A stretch of DNA of 64,000 nucleotides, from positions 1,736,001-1,800,000 of the forward strand of contig NC_008268.1 of NCBI RefSeq assembly GCF_000014565.1, in the 5' to 3' direction. The notes beneath the pieces are model-generated. The model saw only the letters and a list, made by a program, of their open reading frames with translations, was not told the DNA's origin and did no database searches. This DNA is from Rhodococcus jostii RHA1 (GTDB taxonomy: Bacteria > Actinomycetota > Actinomycetes > Mycobacteriales > Mycobacteriaceae). This document shows positions 9,022 to 17,813 of the stretch, in pieces; position 1 is the first letter of the stretch, and each line of letters starts with the position of its first letter. The position numbers and the translations under genes are program-made.

Positions 9022-9545
9022 GCCTCGTGCCCGGGTTCGAGGTCGCGCACGTCGGAGAAGGTGACCAACTGCCCGAGGTCGTCCGGGGCGGATCCGGTCT
9101 CCGGGGCGAGGAGGAACGCGACGTGGTCACCGAGTTCGAGTCGTTCGAGGATTCGGCCGCTGAACCATGCGGGTGAATCGTCCAGGATCGGCAGCCCGTG
9201 CGGGCCGGGATGCCAGTCGCATCGGGCGAACTTGTCGATCTCGTCCCCGGTTTGCGCGCCGAAGAGCGTCGCGAGCGCGACGTGGTCACGGGTCAGGATA
9301 TGCACCGCCAGACGCTCCGCGTGCGAGGCCACCGAGAAGGTGTGATTCTTGTTGGACAGTCCGACCAGGAAGCGCGGCGGATTGATGCTGACCTGCGACG
9401 CGAACCCGACGAGGCACCCCGACATCTCGTCTTCCGACCGTGTGGTCACCACGAACATCGGATAGTTCAGGAGCGCGACGACGTCCTCGAAAGCCTGACA
9501 GGCATCCCGATCAGTTGCGTCGATGTCCCCGGTGCGATCGGCCAT
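9018..9545 (-). CDS. flavin reductase-like FMN-binding protein
   Basis: The 175-residue protein has the split-barrel flavin reductase fold, with NYPMFVVTT at the start of the domain, CLVGFASQVSINPPRFLVG in the flavin-contact region and NKNHTF downstream. Such proteins use NAD(P)H to supply reduced flavin to partner monooxygenases, or bind FMN for their own reaction. ATG 9545 is preceded by AGGAAGGA, a good ribosome binding site. It is the first gene of a two-gene operon with the RibD-like reductase. No monooxygenase partner is adjacent. Confidence 0.87.
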   Translation of the reverse strand: MADRTGDIDATDRDACQAFEDVVALLNYPMFVVTTRSEDEMSGCLVGFASQVSINPPRFLVGLSNKNHTFSVASHAERLAVHILTRDHVALATLFGAQTGDEIDKFARCDWHPGPHGLPILDDSPAWFSGRILERLELGDHVAFLLAPETGSAPDDLGQLVTFSDVRDLEPGHEA

Positions 9546-9637
9546 GGGTCCTTCCTAACAGATTCCGGCCGGGAAGCGTCCGACGTGGTACTTCGCGTCC
9601 GACGCTTACTCGAAGGCGGTAGCCGCACCACAGCGCC

Positions 9638-9643
9638 TAGACT
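9638..9643 (+). promoter_or_regulatory. candidate -10 box of the Stealth gene
   Basis: TAGACT fits the actinobacterial TANNNT -10 consensus and lies about 40 bases before the proposed ATT start at 9684. It sits inside the sequence that a longer protein start (GTG 9585) would translate, which argues for the shorter protein. There is no clear -35 box, which is common in these organisms. Confidence 0.4.
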
Positions 9644-9683
9644 GGGCAGGATCGCACTCGCGACAGCCACCGAAAGGCCCGAC

Positions 9684-11279
9684 ATTACTCAATCCTCCGC
9701 TCCGCATGACGTCTACTTCGTACCCCCGGAGCAGGAGACCGCGGACGCCGTCGCCCATGCCTCCGCCGCCGCGGCGTCGAGGTTGCGCGACCGCGCCGAC
9801 GTGGTCCGGTTCAAGGGCCGCTTCGCGCTGCCGATCACGCACACCACACCGCACGAGGCGATGGTCGAGGACCTGCTGTTCGTCCGCGACGTCCTCGACG
9901 GCGCCGGGATCGAGTATCTGCTGGTGCGGGGCAATGACGAACGCCCGGTCATCGCGGTCAACTGGGCGCAGCGGAAGGCGTTACGGGCGGCCCTGGTCGC
10001 CGCGTGTGAGGACCGTCCGTGCTACTCCAAGACCGTCGACGCCAAGGGTCCCGCGGTCCTGGTGTCCGACGGCAGCCTGTCCGCGACGTCGAAGGCCCGC
10101 ATCTTCCGGCTGTTCCGTCCGCGCGTGCACCTGGCCAGCGGCCTGAGTTACGGGGCGTCGACGGGGGTGCAGATCGAGTTGTGGTCGATCAGCGACGACG
10201 AGATCGTGCTGCCGATGGAGAACTCCCTGACCCGGCGTGTGGTGCGTTCGGAGGAGGCGGTTCGCGGCACCGTCGAGCGGTTCGGGCGGGTGTGGCCCAC
10301 CATCGAGAACATGTTCGCCGACCATGCGTCGGACATCAATTTCGACGTCGACCTGGTGTTCTCCTGGGTGGACGGCTCGTCGGCGGAGTTCCAGGCGCAG
10401 CGCGCCAAGCGGATGCAGAGCTACGTGGTCGGCGAGGGCGACGACTCGGCCGCCCGGTTCCGGCAGATCGACGAACTCAAGTACGCGCTGCGCTCGGTGC
10501 ACATGTACGCGCCGTGGATCCGCCGGATCTTCGTGGCCACCGACTCCGACCGTCCGGCGTGGCTCGCCGACGACCCGCGGGTCACGTTCATGCCGAGCGA
10601 GGAGTTCTTCGCCGACCCGTCGGTACTGCCCACCCACAATTCGCAGGCCGTCGAGAGCCAGCTGCACCACATCCCCGGTCTCGCCGAGCATTTCCTGTAT
10701 TCCAACGACGACATGTTCTTCGGCCGCTCGGTGGGTCCGCAGATGTTCTTCTCCCCCGGCGGCATCACGATGTTCATCGAGGCGACCACCCGAATCGGGT
10801 TGGGCCACAACGACGACGAGCGCAGCGGCTTCGAGAACGCGGCCCGCGTGAATCGCCGGCTGCTGCAGGACCGCTTCGGTCTGATGACCACCCGGCACCT
10901 CGAACATGCCGCCACCCCGCTCCGCAAGAGCGTGATGGAGGAGATGGAGAAGGAGTTCCCCGACGAGTTCGCCGCCACGGCCGCAAGCACCTTCCTTGCC
11001 AGCACCAACATTTCGGTGACGAACTCGCTGTATCACTACTACGCGTTGATGAGTGGTCGCGCGGTGGTGCAGACCTCGGCGCGGGTGAAGTACGTCGACA
11101 CGACGATGAAGTCGGGGCTCCGCGACATGGACTCGTTGCTCGCGAAGCGGTCGATGGACTTCTTCTGTCTCAACGATGGCAGCGCACCCGAGATCGACCT
11201 GGAGTTGCGGACCAGGAAGGTGACGCAGTTCCTGGAGAACTACTTCCCCATCCCGGCGCCGTGGGAGACCGGGGTCTGA
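9684..11279 (+). CDS. cpsY: Stealth-family sugar-phosphate transferase, CpsY-like
   Basis: This is a Stealth-family protein, which transfers hexose-1-phosphate units during capsular or surface polysaccharide synthesis. All four conserved regions are visible: FDVDLVFSWVDGS (CR1), a YALRSVHMYAPWIRRIFVATD-type segment (CR2), HLYSNDD-like LYSNDDMFF (CR3) and the C-terminal NSLYHYY region (CR4). The start is unusual: ATT at 9684 follows AAGG at 6 bases and gives 531 residues, close to the ~530 of mycobacterial CpsY as I recall it. GTG 9585 is the alternative (564 residues) but would overlap the candidate -10 box. The stop codon abuts the stop of the convergent ppk2 gene with no gap. Confidence 0.88.
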   Translation: MTQSSAPHDVYFVPPEQETADAVAHASAAAASRLRDRADVVRFKGRFALPITHTTPHEAMVEDLLFVRDVLDGAGIEYLLVRGNDERPVIAVNWAQRKALRAALVAACEDRPCYSKTVDAKGPAVLVSDGSLSATSKARIFRLFRPRVHLASGLSYGASTGVQIELWSISDDEIVLPMENSLTRRVVRSEEAVRGTVERFGRVWPTIENMFADHASDINFDVDLVFSWVDGSSAEFQAQRAKRMQSYVVGEGDDSAARFRQIDELKYALRSVHMYAPWIRRIFVATDSDRPAWLADDPRVTFMPSEEFFADPSVLPTHNSQAVESQLHHIPGLAEHFLYSNDDMFFGRSVGPQMFFSPGGITMFIEATTRIGLGHNDDERSGFENAARVNRRLLQDRFGLMTTRHLEHAATPLRKSVMEEMEKEFPDEFAATAASTFLASTNISVTNSLYHYYALMSGRAVVQTSARVKYVDTTMKSGLRDMDSLLAKRSMDFFCLNDGSAPEIDLELRTRKVTQFLENYFPIPAPWETGV

Positions 11280-12224
11280 TCAGACGGCGGGAAACGCGTC
11301 TTCCGGGCGCTCGCCCTCGTCGTAGACCGTTGCGGGAGAACCGATGAGGAGCGGGTCGGGGGTGCCGACCACCCGCGGGTCCTTGCCGGTGTAATCGAAT
11401 TTGTGGAGCACCCAGCGGATCGCCTCGATCCGGGCGCGCTTCTTGTCGTTCGATTTCACGACGGTCCACGGCGCCTGCGGGGTGTCGGTGTAGAAGAGCA
11501 TCGCCTCTTTGGCCTCGGTGTAGGCGTCCCACTTGTCGAGGCTGGCGAGGTCGGTGGGTGACAGTTTCCACTGCTTGACGGGATCGGTGCTGCGGGAGAC
11601 GAACCGGGCGTGCTGCTCCTCGCGGCCCACCGAGAACCAGAACTTGACGATGTGGATGCCCGACTGCACGAGCATCCGCTCGAACTCCGGCGCAGACCGG
11701 GTGAACTCCAGGTACTCGTTGGGGGTGCAGTAACCCATGACGCGTTCGACGCCGGCCCGGTTGTACCAGGAGCGGTCCATCATCACGATCTCCCCGCCCG
11801 CGGGCAGGTGCTGCACGTACCGCTGGAAGTACCACTGGGTGCGTTCGCGTTCGGTGGGCTTCTCCAACGCCACCACCCGCGCGCCACGAGGGTTGAGGTG
11901 TTCGGTGAACCGCTTGATCGCGCCACCCTTGCCGGCCGCGTCCCTGCCTTCGAAGATGATGACGAGCTTCTCGCCGTTCTCCTTCACCCAGGCCTGGAAC
12001 TTGAGCAGCTCGATCTGCAGTTTGCGTTTGCGATTTTCGTACTGCCGCCGCGTCATCTTCTCGTCGTACGGGTACCCGTGCCGCCACGGCTCGTCGGTGT
12101 CGTCGATGGCGTGTTTGCGGCCGGACTTGCGCAGCAGCTCCCCGATCTCGTCGATCTCCGGGGTCACGTCGATCTGGCCGGCACGGGCGAGTTCGAAGGC
12201 GTCGGGATCGTGCAATTCGTCCAC
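11280..12224 (-). CDS. ppk2: polyphosphate kinase 2 (PPK2)
   Basis: The 314-residue cytosolic enzyme transfers phosphate between polyphosphate and nucleotides. It has a FEGRDAAGKGG Walker A loop, a MMDRSWYNRAGVE Walker B segment and the lid arginines in REEQHARF, all class I PPK2 signatures. The GTG start at 12224 lies six bases after TAGTCT on the minus strand (12236-12231) and has no ribosome binding site, so it is probably leaderless. The gene is convergent with cpsY without any spacer. The family is well established, although preference for GDP or ADP cannot be read from sequence. Confidence 0.93.
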   Translation of the reverse strand: MDELHDPDAFELARAGQIDVTPEIDEIGELLRKSGRKHAIDDTDEPWRHGYPYDEKMTRRQYENRKRKLQIELLKFQAWVKENGEKLVIIFEGRDAAGKGGAIKRFTEHLNPRGARVVALEKPTERERTQWYFQRYVQHLPAGGEIVMMDRSWYNRAGVERVMGYCTPNEYLEFTRSAPEFERMLVQSGIHIVKFWFSVGREEQHARFVSRSTDPVKQWKLSPTDLASLDKWDAYTEAKEAMLFYTDTPQAPWTVVKSNDKKRARIEAIRWVLHKFDYTGKDPRVVGTPDPLLIGSPATVYDEGERPEDAFPAV

Positions 12225-12280
12225 ACAGCAAGACTACCGCCGCGAGGCCTCGCCGTCCGGGCTCATGAGATCGTAAACCC

Positions 12281-12634
12281 ATGAGCATCGACCACATCGT
12301 TTCCGCGCTCGACTCGACGGTCGCGGCCGAGCTCCGGACCGCCCTCGACGCGTCGCCGATCGTCACCCTCGACGGAATGGTGCTGACCGACCCCGCGCGC
12401 GACGCGGTGCTCGAACTGCTCACGCTCCTCGCCGACGGGCAGAGTGTGGCGCTCGGTGCGGTCGCGGACCTGCTCACCACGTCGCAGGCCGCGGAGATCC
12501 TCGGCGTCTCCGACACCTATGTGCGCCGGCTCGCCGACTCCGGCGCGCTGCCCATCGAGATGCGCGGCACCCATCGCCGGTTCCGGCTCTCCGACGTCAT
12601 GGCGTACCGGGAGAAGTTCCCGCGCAGGGGCTGA
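12281..12634 (+). CDS. excisionase/MerR-type helix-turn-helix DNA-binding protein
   Basis: The 117-residue protein has an N-terminal helical region and a C-terminal HTH_17/excisionase domain: LTTSQAAEILGVSDTYVRRL forms the helix-turn-helix and RGTHRRFRLSDV the wing. This layout is typical of actinobacterial antitoxins paired with PIN-domain toxins, but no toxin gene follows. The next gene is on the opposite strand and its stop abuts this one at 12635. It is therefore either an orphan antitoxin or a stand-alone regulator. It is divergent from ppk2 across 56 bases. Confidence 0.75.
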   Translation: MSIDHIVSALDSTVAAELRTALDASPIVTLDGMVLTDPARDAVLELLTLLADGQSVALGAVADLLTTSQAAEILGVSDTYVRRLADSGALPIEMRGTHRRFRLSDVMAYREKFPRRG

Positions 12635-13564
12635 CTACACCCGTACCCGCATGACGGCCTGCTCCCCGGTGTCCGGGATCCGCACGCCCTCGGCCGCGAG
12701 CCGCTGTTCGGTTTCCTCGGCGGTGACGTATTCGCCGACGGTGTCGTAGCTGCCCATCGGGACCACCGAATGCACGATCGTCTCCGGGTACACGTGCACC
12801 AGGTTGTACCCCTGGGCGCCGTCGCGTCCGCGCAGCGCCCCAGCCGGGACGTTGAGGTCCTGGGTGTAGCAGGTGGCAGACGCGACGGAGACGGGGATGC
12901 CCGCGAACGTCGCCGTCGTCGAGTAGTGCAGATGTCCCGCGAGGATCGACCGGACGTCGCTGCCGCGGAGCACGTCGGCGAGGCGCAGCTGGTCACGCAG
13001 TTCCACCAGCACCGCCAGGTCGAGCACGCACGGCACCGGCGGATGATGCAGCGCCAGAATGGTCCCGTGCGGTGCCGGAACCGCGAGCTGCTGTGCCAGC
13101 CAGAGCAGTTGGCTCTCGGAGATCTCCCCATGGTGATGTCCCGGCACGGTCGTGTCGAGGGTGACGATGCGCAGTCCGTCGACGTCGTAGACGTGGTCGA
13201 TCGGCTCGTACGACGGTTCCTGCCCGAGCAGTTCCGTCCGGAAGTGGCCGCGGTCGTCGTGGTTGCCCATCGCCCAGATCACCTGCGCACCGAGCGACGC
13301 CGCCACCGGTTCGACGATCGCCCGCAGCTTCTCGTAGGCGCCCGGCTGACCGCGGTCGGTGAGGTCGCCGGTGAATACCAGGGCGTCCGGGCGGGCGTGC
13401 GACGACTCGATCTCCGTGAAGATCTGCCGCAGGGTGGCCTCGCTGTCGACGGCCCCGTACAGCAGGTCGTCGTCGACGAGATGGGTGTCGCTGAGGTGCA
13501 GCACGAAATGTGACGGTCGCGGATACTCGGCCGTCCGTATGTCGGCTGCCTCTGTGCCGCTCAT
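12635..13564 (-). CDS. cpdA: metallophosphoesterase, Rv0805-type cyclic nucleotide phosphodiesterase
   Basis: This 309-residue calcineurin-like phosphoesterase has all metal-binding motifs: SDTH, GDLTDRG, GNHDDR, ALHHPP and GHLHYS. Long stretches, such as the VPGHHHGEI segment and the [12 protein letters not shown] segment, are near-identical to what I recall of M. tuberculosis Rv0805, a cAMP/2',3'-cyclic nucleotide phosphodiesterase. ATG 13564 is preferred; 18 further in-frame residues upstream are low-complexity. In M. tuberculosis, Rv0805 lies next to cpsY (Rv0806c). Here the same two genes are about 1.4 kb apart, which suggests a partly kept gene neighbourhood. Confidence 0.9.
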   Translation of the reverse strand: MSGTEAADIRTAEYPRPSHFVLHLSDTHLVDDDLLYGAVDSEATLRQIFTEIESSHARPDALVFTGDLTDRGQPGAYEKLRAIVEPVAASLGAQVIWAMGNHDDRGHFRTELLGQEPSYEPIDHVYDVDGLRIVTLDTTVPGHHHGEISESQLLWLAQQLAVPAPHGTILALHHPPVPCVLDLAVLVELRDQLRLADVLRGSDVRSILAGHLHYSTTATFAGIPVSVASATCYTQDLNVPAGALRGRDGAQGYNLVHVYPETIVHSVVPMGSYDTVGEYVTAEETEQRLAAEGVRIPDTGEQAVMRVRV

Positions 13565-13701
13565 CGGTCTCTCGCTTCCGCTCGCCCCGACGGGGGCAGG
13601 TGCCCGGGTGGACGCCACTGTTGGTCCACCCTAGCCAAGCGCACTCCGGTCACCTCCCGGGGCACGCGCGGTGGCCGGACGGTGAACGGTGGGGCACGAC
13701 G

Positions 13702-14574
13702 TCAGTTTCGTGCGTGGTGCGGTGTGCGCGTCTCCGGGCCCGCGGGCGGGATCATCGCGGCGAGGTTGGCCTGGGCCTCGAACCGGGCGCGCTCGTCGCC
13801 GTCGTCCGCCGCTGCCGCGTCCTTGGCCGCGGTGAGGAACGGGCGGACCAGGTCGAGGGGCATCGGGAAGACGACGGTGGAGTTGTTCTCGCCGCCCATG
13901 GCGCTGAGGGTCTGCAGGTAGCGCAGCTGCAGGGTGGTGGGGTTGCGGCTGATGACGTCGGCGGCCTCGACGAGTTTCGCGGAGGCCTGGAACTCGGCTT
14001 CGGCGTTGATGATCTTGGCGCGACGCTCGCGTTCCGCCTCGGCCTGCCGGGCGATGGCCCGTTGCATGTTGGCGGGGATCTCGACGTCCTTGATCTCGAC
14101 GGTGGTGACCTTCACACCCCACGGCTCGGTCTGCTGGTCGATCACCTTCTGCAGGTCCTCGTTGAGGCGTTCCCGCTCGCCCAGCAGGGCGTCGAGGTCG
14201 GCCTTGCCGAGAATCGAGCGCAGAGTGGTCTGAGCGATCTGCAGGGTGGCGGCCAGGAAGTCCTCGACCTCCACGATCGCCCGGTCGGCGTCGACCACCC
14301 GGAAGTAGGCGACGGCGGTGACCTTGGCAGGCACGTTGTCGTGGGTGATCACTTCCTGGACGGGGATCTTCAGGGTCACGGTCCGGAGGCTGACCCGTTC
14401 CATCCGGTCGATCGCCGGGATCAGCAGCACCAGTCCCGGGCCCTTCAGGTCGACCAGCCGGCCCAGCCGAAACACGACGGCCCGCTCGTACTCGCGCAGT
14501 ACCCGGATCGAGCTGCTCGCGACGACGGCGAGGAGGGTGATGACGACGCACAGGATGACGATGATGGTGGTCAC
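13702..14574 (-). CDS. slipin/stomatin-like SPFH-domain membrane protein
   Basis: The 290-residue protein has an N-terminal membrane segment of about 20 residues starting at the initiator, then the prohibitin-homology (SPFH) domain with the [10 protein letters not shown] segment, EVITHDN and the [15 protein letters not shown] coiled coil. Stomatin-like proteins scaffold membrane microdomains and are commonly paired with NfeD. GTG 14574 overlaps the stop of nfeD by 4 bases (GTGA), supporting both this start and translational coupling. An open frame continues upstream but is arginine-rich shadow sequence. Confidence 0.9.
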   Translation of the reverse strand: MTTIIVILCVVITLLAVVASSSIRVLREYERAVVFRLGRLVDLKGPGLVLLIPAIDRMERVSLRTVTLKIPVQEVITHDNVPAKVTAVAYFRVVDADRAIVEVEDFLAATLQIAQTTLRSILGKADLDALLGERERLNEDLQKVIDQQTEPWGVKVTTVEIKDVEIPANMQRAIARQAEAERERRAKIINAEAEFQASAKLVEAADVISRNPTTLQLRYLQTLSAMGGENNSTVVFPMPLDLVRPFLTAAKDAAAADDGDERARFEAQANLAAMIPPAGPETRTPHHARN

Positions 14575-15038
14575 AGTTCCAACTCCCAGGGCTCGCGGCG
14601 GCGGACGGTGAGGGTGAGTCCGCGGATCTGCTCGACGATCACGGAGTCGCCCGCGGTCGGTGTCTCGTCGTCCCCGAACAGTGTTTGCGCCTTCCACAGG
14701 CTTCCGGCGGCCTCGACTTGACCTTGCCGTCCTTTCCAGTTGCGGACGGTGGCGTCGGATCCGATGAGGGATTGCATTCCGGTGCGCACGGGCGCATGCC
14801 CGGCGGCGAGTGCCTTCCGGCCGCCCACCACGGCGAGACCCACTCCGACCACCGCGACTCCGGCGGCCGCGGGGATGGCGATCATCTGTGCGGTGTCGCT
14901 GGACGTGAACAGCAGCCACACCCCGGCTCCGACGAACAGTGCCCCGAGCCCGCCGAGCACACCCGCGGTCGGTGCGTGTGCCTCGACGACGATCAACAGC
15001 ACACCCAGCACCAGCGCCAGCACGCCCAACGCGGTCAT
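14571..15038 (-). CDS. nfeD: NfeD-family membrane protein
   Basis: The 155-residue short-type NfeD protein has three to four N-terminal membrane helices (residues about 1-75) and a C-terminal OB-fold domain, containing [11 protein letters not shown] and the [11 protein letters not shown] strand. Short NfeD proteins lack the ClpP-like protease domain and act with slipins in membrane quality control. It is the first gene of the nfeD-slipin operon. The start has no strong ribosome binding site that I can see. Confidence 0.88.
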   Translation of the reverse strand: MTALGVLALVLGVLLIVVEAHAPTAGVLGGLGALFVGAGVWLLFTSSDTAQMIAIPAAAGVAVVGVGLAVVGGRKALAAGHAPVRTGMQSLIGSDATVRNWKGRQGQVEAAGSLWKAQTLFGDDETPTAGDSVIVEQIRGLTLTVRRREPWELEL

Positions 15039-15177
15039 CTCGCATCACCCACGATCACGCTTCACGAGGACCCGGTCGCACTCGCATAGCCACTCGGCGA
15101 TCGAGCCCTCAGTTCAACGGTAAGCGCAGGTCGACGGCAATGCCACCGGCAATTTGCGGCGGGGTACCGTTCAACGA

Positions 15178-15987
15178 ATGACCAACCTTGATCACGGAGA
15201 TCCCGGTGACGCCCCGACCGTGCCGCCGCCGCTGGAGGAGGTCGCCAACCCGGCCCGTCCGTCCGCTGCCGAGGAGGCCCGGACGGTCGCGGCCACGACC
15301 AATGTGGGCACCCTCGCGACCTTGACCAGGGACGGCGACCCGTGGGCGTCGTTCGTCACCTACGGTCTGCTCGACGGCTCCCCCGTCCTGTGTGTGTCGC
15401 AGATGGCCGAGCACGGCCGCAACCTCGCGCACGATCCCCGCGCCAGCATCGCGATCGTCGCGCCGAACCCGCCGTCCGATCCGCTGGCCAGCACCCGCAT
15501 CACCCTCGCCGGGTACGTCTACCGCCCGGAAGGCGACGAACTCGCCGCCGCCCGGGAGGCGCACCTGGCCGCCGTCCCGGCGGCGCACGTCTACATCGAC
15601 TTCAGCGACTTCTCCCTCTGGGTGCTGCGGGTGCAGCGTGTGCGATGGGTCGGCGGCTACGGGCGAATGGACTCCGCGAGCGAAGAGTCCTACGCCGCCG
15701 CGACGGCAGACCCCATCACCCCGCATGCCGGCCCGGCGATCGAGCACCTCAACGCCGACCACGCCGACGCCCTCCGCGCGATGGCCCAGGCGCTCGGCGG
15801 CTTCCCCGACGCGAAGACGGCAACCTGCGAAGGAGCCGACCGCTACGGACTGGACCTGCGGGTCACCACCCCCCGCGGCGTGGCCGTGACTCGCGTCGGA
15901 TACGCGGAGCCACTCAACTCGATCGACGAGTTGCGCGCGGCGACAGTCGCTTTGACAGATCAGGCCCGGGCGCTCACCGGTCGGTGA
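15178..15987 (+). CDS. HugZ-like pyridoxamine oxidase-fold protein with DUF2470 tail
   Basis: The 269-residue protein has a split-barrel FMN-binding-like domain (residues about 30-165, containing LATLTRDGDPWASFVTYG) and a C-terminal DUF2470 domain (HLNADHADALRAM and later residues). The arrangement matches HugZ-type heme-utilisation proteins, some of which degrade or bind heme. The SxxxxHxxN segment region of this family is seen as SQMAEHGRNL. ATG 15178 lies seven bases after TACCGT (15165-15170), which indicates a leaderless start. No heme transport gene is adjacent, so the heme role is by family only. Confidence 0.82.
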   Translation: MTNLDHGDPGDAPTVPPPLEEVANPARPSAAEEARTVAATTNVGTLATLTRDGDPWASFVTYGLLDGSPVLCVSQMAEHGRNLAHDPRASIAIVAPNPPSDPLASTRITLAGYVYRPEGDELAAAREAHLAAVPAAHVYIDFSDFSLWVLRVQRVRWVGGYGRMDSASEESYAAATADPITPHAGPAIEHLNADHADALRAMAQALGGFPDAKTATCEGADRYGLDLRVTTPRGVAVTRVGYAEPLNSIDELRAATVALTDQARALTGR

Positions 15988-16093
15988 GCACGTGACACCT
16001 GGAGTGTCCCCCTCCCCGACCGACCAGCCCGGATGAGAGCGGCGAGCTTCGTGCTCGCCGCTCTCGCGGACCGAAAATGTGCGTGGTCGGTCC

Positions 16094-16654
16094 CTAGAAT
16101 CCCCAATAGGCGCAACCATCTCCACTGACCAGACCGTCGCGGCACGCGCGATACGCCTCGAGGCAGCCTCCGGTCGCGCAACCACTTGCCTCGGCATCCG
16201 CTCGGCTTCGCTCTTCCACGTCCGAGGCAATTGCTGCCGGGTCAGGGTACGAACCGCTGGTGTACGGATTGCGGCAAGTGGCGCCGTCACATTCGAACGC
16301 GTTCGCCTGGCGTTCACTTTCGAGGTAACGCTCGCCGCCGAGTTGATCAAAACACCACTGCGAGAAGGACGTCGTTCCGTCGCTCCACAGAGCCGGCCCA
16401 GGCGTGCCCTCGTAGCACTCGACGACGAAGGGCTCATCCTCGACCTGCTCAGGGGTCACGACTACCTCGTCGGCGTCCGTTACGACCGGTGACGTCGGTA
16501 GCGCATCTGTCGTACCTGGAGGAAGCGCTGCGGCAGTGGTGGTTGTCACGGTGGCCGCTGTTGTCGCCGTTACTGAGGAAGGCGGCGCGGACGTGCCGCC
16601 ACCACAAGCGGTCAGTGCGACAGCGAGCGCGATTGCGAGGCAGTGTCTCATCAT
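16094..16654 (-). CDS. putative lipoprotein, unknown function
   Basis: The 186-residue protein starts with a lipoprotein signal peptide ending in LTAC, with the acylated cysteine near residue 17, followed by a Thr/Ala/Ser-rich linker of about 35 residues. The rest has ten cysteines, suggesting disulfide bonds outside the membrane, but I recognise no domain. It is followed by the mobile-element zone and no operon partner remains. The start could also be the second methionine. Confidence 0.7.
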   Translation of the reverse strand: MMRHCLAIALAVALTACGGGTSAPPSSVTATTAATVTTTTAAALPPGTTDALPTSPVVTDADEVVVTPEQVEDEPFVVECYEGTPGPALWSDGTTSFSQWCFDQLGGERYLESERQANAFECDGATCRNPYTSGSYPDPAAIASDVEERSRADAEASGCATGGCLEAYRACRDGLVSGDGCAYWGF

Positions 16655-16664
16655 GATTGCTACC

Positions 16665-16850
16665 TCATTGGGAGTCCGTTCTTGTCCTTCGGTTCGCCCG
16701 CGAGAAGCACGATTCCGTCGATGAGGGCCAGATCCACGCGACGAAGAGCCACATGCCGAGGCTGATCACCGTCAGCACGATGTTCACGATCAGCATCGCG
16801 AATCCGAGCCCGGTGTGGCCGGCGTAGAAGCGTCCCGCGCCGAAGTACAC
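16665..16850 (-). pseudogene. truncated TM2-domain protein
   Basis: The 61-residue frame begins within a TM2 domain: FGAGRFYAGHTGLG and the following hydrophobic segment with a WLFVAWIW end match the second half of the domain. The usual first helix is missing, and a TAG stop (16853-16851 on the minus strand) lies directly before the first homologous residue. The gene therefore looks 5'-truncated by a rearrangement at about 16,850. The IS5-type element starts about 95 bases further on. Confidence 0.5.
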
Positions 16851-16953
16851 CTATAACGAGGACCCACTGACATCGGATGTCCTGATCGACCTACTTGTCC
16901 ACGCGATCGAGGGAAGGTATGTCGAGGCACGGCGCACCTACTAAGAGCGTGTC

Positions 16954-17322
16954 TCATGTGGGGAGCTTCTTGAAGCAGGTGAGTGCGGCGGCGAGGTGAA
17001 GGAAGCCGGCGAAGTGTTCGCCGTGGCGCTCGTAGCGGATGGTCATGCGCCGGTAGCCGGTGAGCCAGGCGATGGTGCGTTCGATCTTCCATCGGTACCG
17101 GCCTAGGCGATCGTTTCGCTCGATGCCGCGGCGGGCGATCCGCGGGACGATGCCTCGTTCGCGCAGCCACCGTCGGTGAATGTCGTAGTCGTAGCCCTTG
17201 TCGGCGCGAAGCTTTCCCGGCTTGCGTCGGCGCGGTCCGCGCCGAGACTTCACGCCCGGAATCGCTGCCACCAATGGTTGCAGTATCGTGCTGTCATGGG
17301 TGTTCGCCCCGGTCACGCCCAC
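16954..17322 (-). CDS. IS5-family transposase, frame B
   Basis: This second frame supplies the rest of the DDE domain: GVTGANTHDS, the second aspartate in RADKGYD and the catalytic glutamate in WKIERTIAWL. The listed start is the first in-frame codon. Functional protein probably arises by frameshifting from frame A, so coding homology extends upstream to about 17,405 in this frame. The C-terminus runs to within 10 bases of the left inverted end. Confidence 0.85.
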   Translation of the reverse strand: MGVTGANTHDSTILQPLVAAIPGVKSRRGPRRRKPGKLRADKGYDYDIHRRWLRERGIVPRIARRGIERNDRLGRYRWKIERTIAWLTGYRRMTIRYERHGEHFAGFLHLAAALTCFKKLPT

Positions 17323-17402
17323 GACCAGTGGGATTCCATTCGTTTCGGACAGGACGTGGATCTTCGATCCCTTCTTACCGCGGTCGACCGGGCTGGGACC
17401 CG

Positions 17403-17762
17403 TCAGTGAGCCCCCCTTTTCGCCCGCACGCTTGCCGCGTCCAGGATCGCTGCCGTCCAGTCGAGTTCGCCCGCGCTACCGAGTCGATCGAGCACCTCGC
17501 GATGGAGTCTCTCGAACACCCCATCCCGCACCCAGGCACTGAACCGTCGATGCGCGGTCGGCACGGTTACCCCGAACGAGGGCGGCAGGTGCCGCCACGC
17601 ACATCCGCTGGTGAGCACGTACACGATCGCGGTGAACACCGCCCGGTCATCGGCCGGCGCACTGCCACCTCCCTGCGGCCGGGCGACAAAAGGAGGAATC
17701 AACGGTTCGACTATCTCCCACAACGCATCCGGAACCAACCTCAGTGACAACTCATCTACCAC
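17403..17762 (-). CDS. IS5-family transposase, frame A
   Basis: This 119-residue first frame carries the N-terminal DUF4096-type DNA-binding region (LVPDALWEIVEPLIPP) and the first catalytic aspartate in AILDAASVRA. It ends just after a run of A then G residues (minus strand, about 17420-17405), where a ribosomal frameshift would join it to frame B. This organisation is standard for the IS427 group. It is the upstream half of the transposase of the element at 16945-17810. Confidence 0.88.
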   Translation of the reverse strand: MVDELSLRLVPDALWEIVEPLIPPFVARPQGGGSAPADDRAVFTAIVYVLTSGCAWRHLPPSFGVTVPTAHRRFSAWVRDGVFERLHREVLDRLGSAGELDWTAAILDAASVRAKRGAH

Positions 17763-17813
17763 GCGTCACATTATGTCCCACAGGTCACTTCATCCACATG
17801 AGACACGCTCTAA

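Larger units (their letters stand above)
16945..17810 (-). mobile_element. complete IS5-family (IS427-like) insertion sequence
   Basis: The element is 866 bases long and has 17-base perfect inverted ends (GAGCGTGTCTCATGTGG at 16945-16961, its complement at 17794-17810). It is flanked by the 3-base direct repeat TAA (16942-16944 and 17811-17813), consistent with TNA targets of this group. It encodes a two-frame transposase on the minus strand. Both ends and both frames are present, so it may still be active. Confidence 0.93.

Noticed and set aside
16828..16944. Plus-strand C-terminal protein fragment ending at the IS5 target TAA
   Set aside because: The frame reads as plausible protein (ending ARRTY) but has no start and no family I recognise, so it is left as scar sequence.
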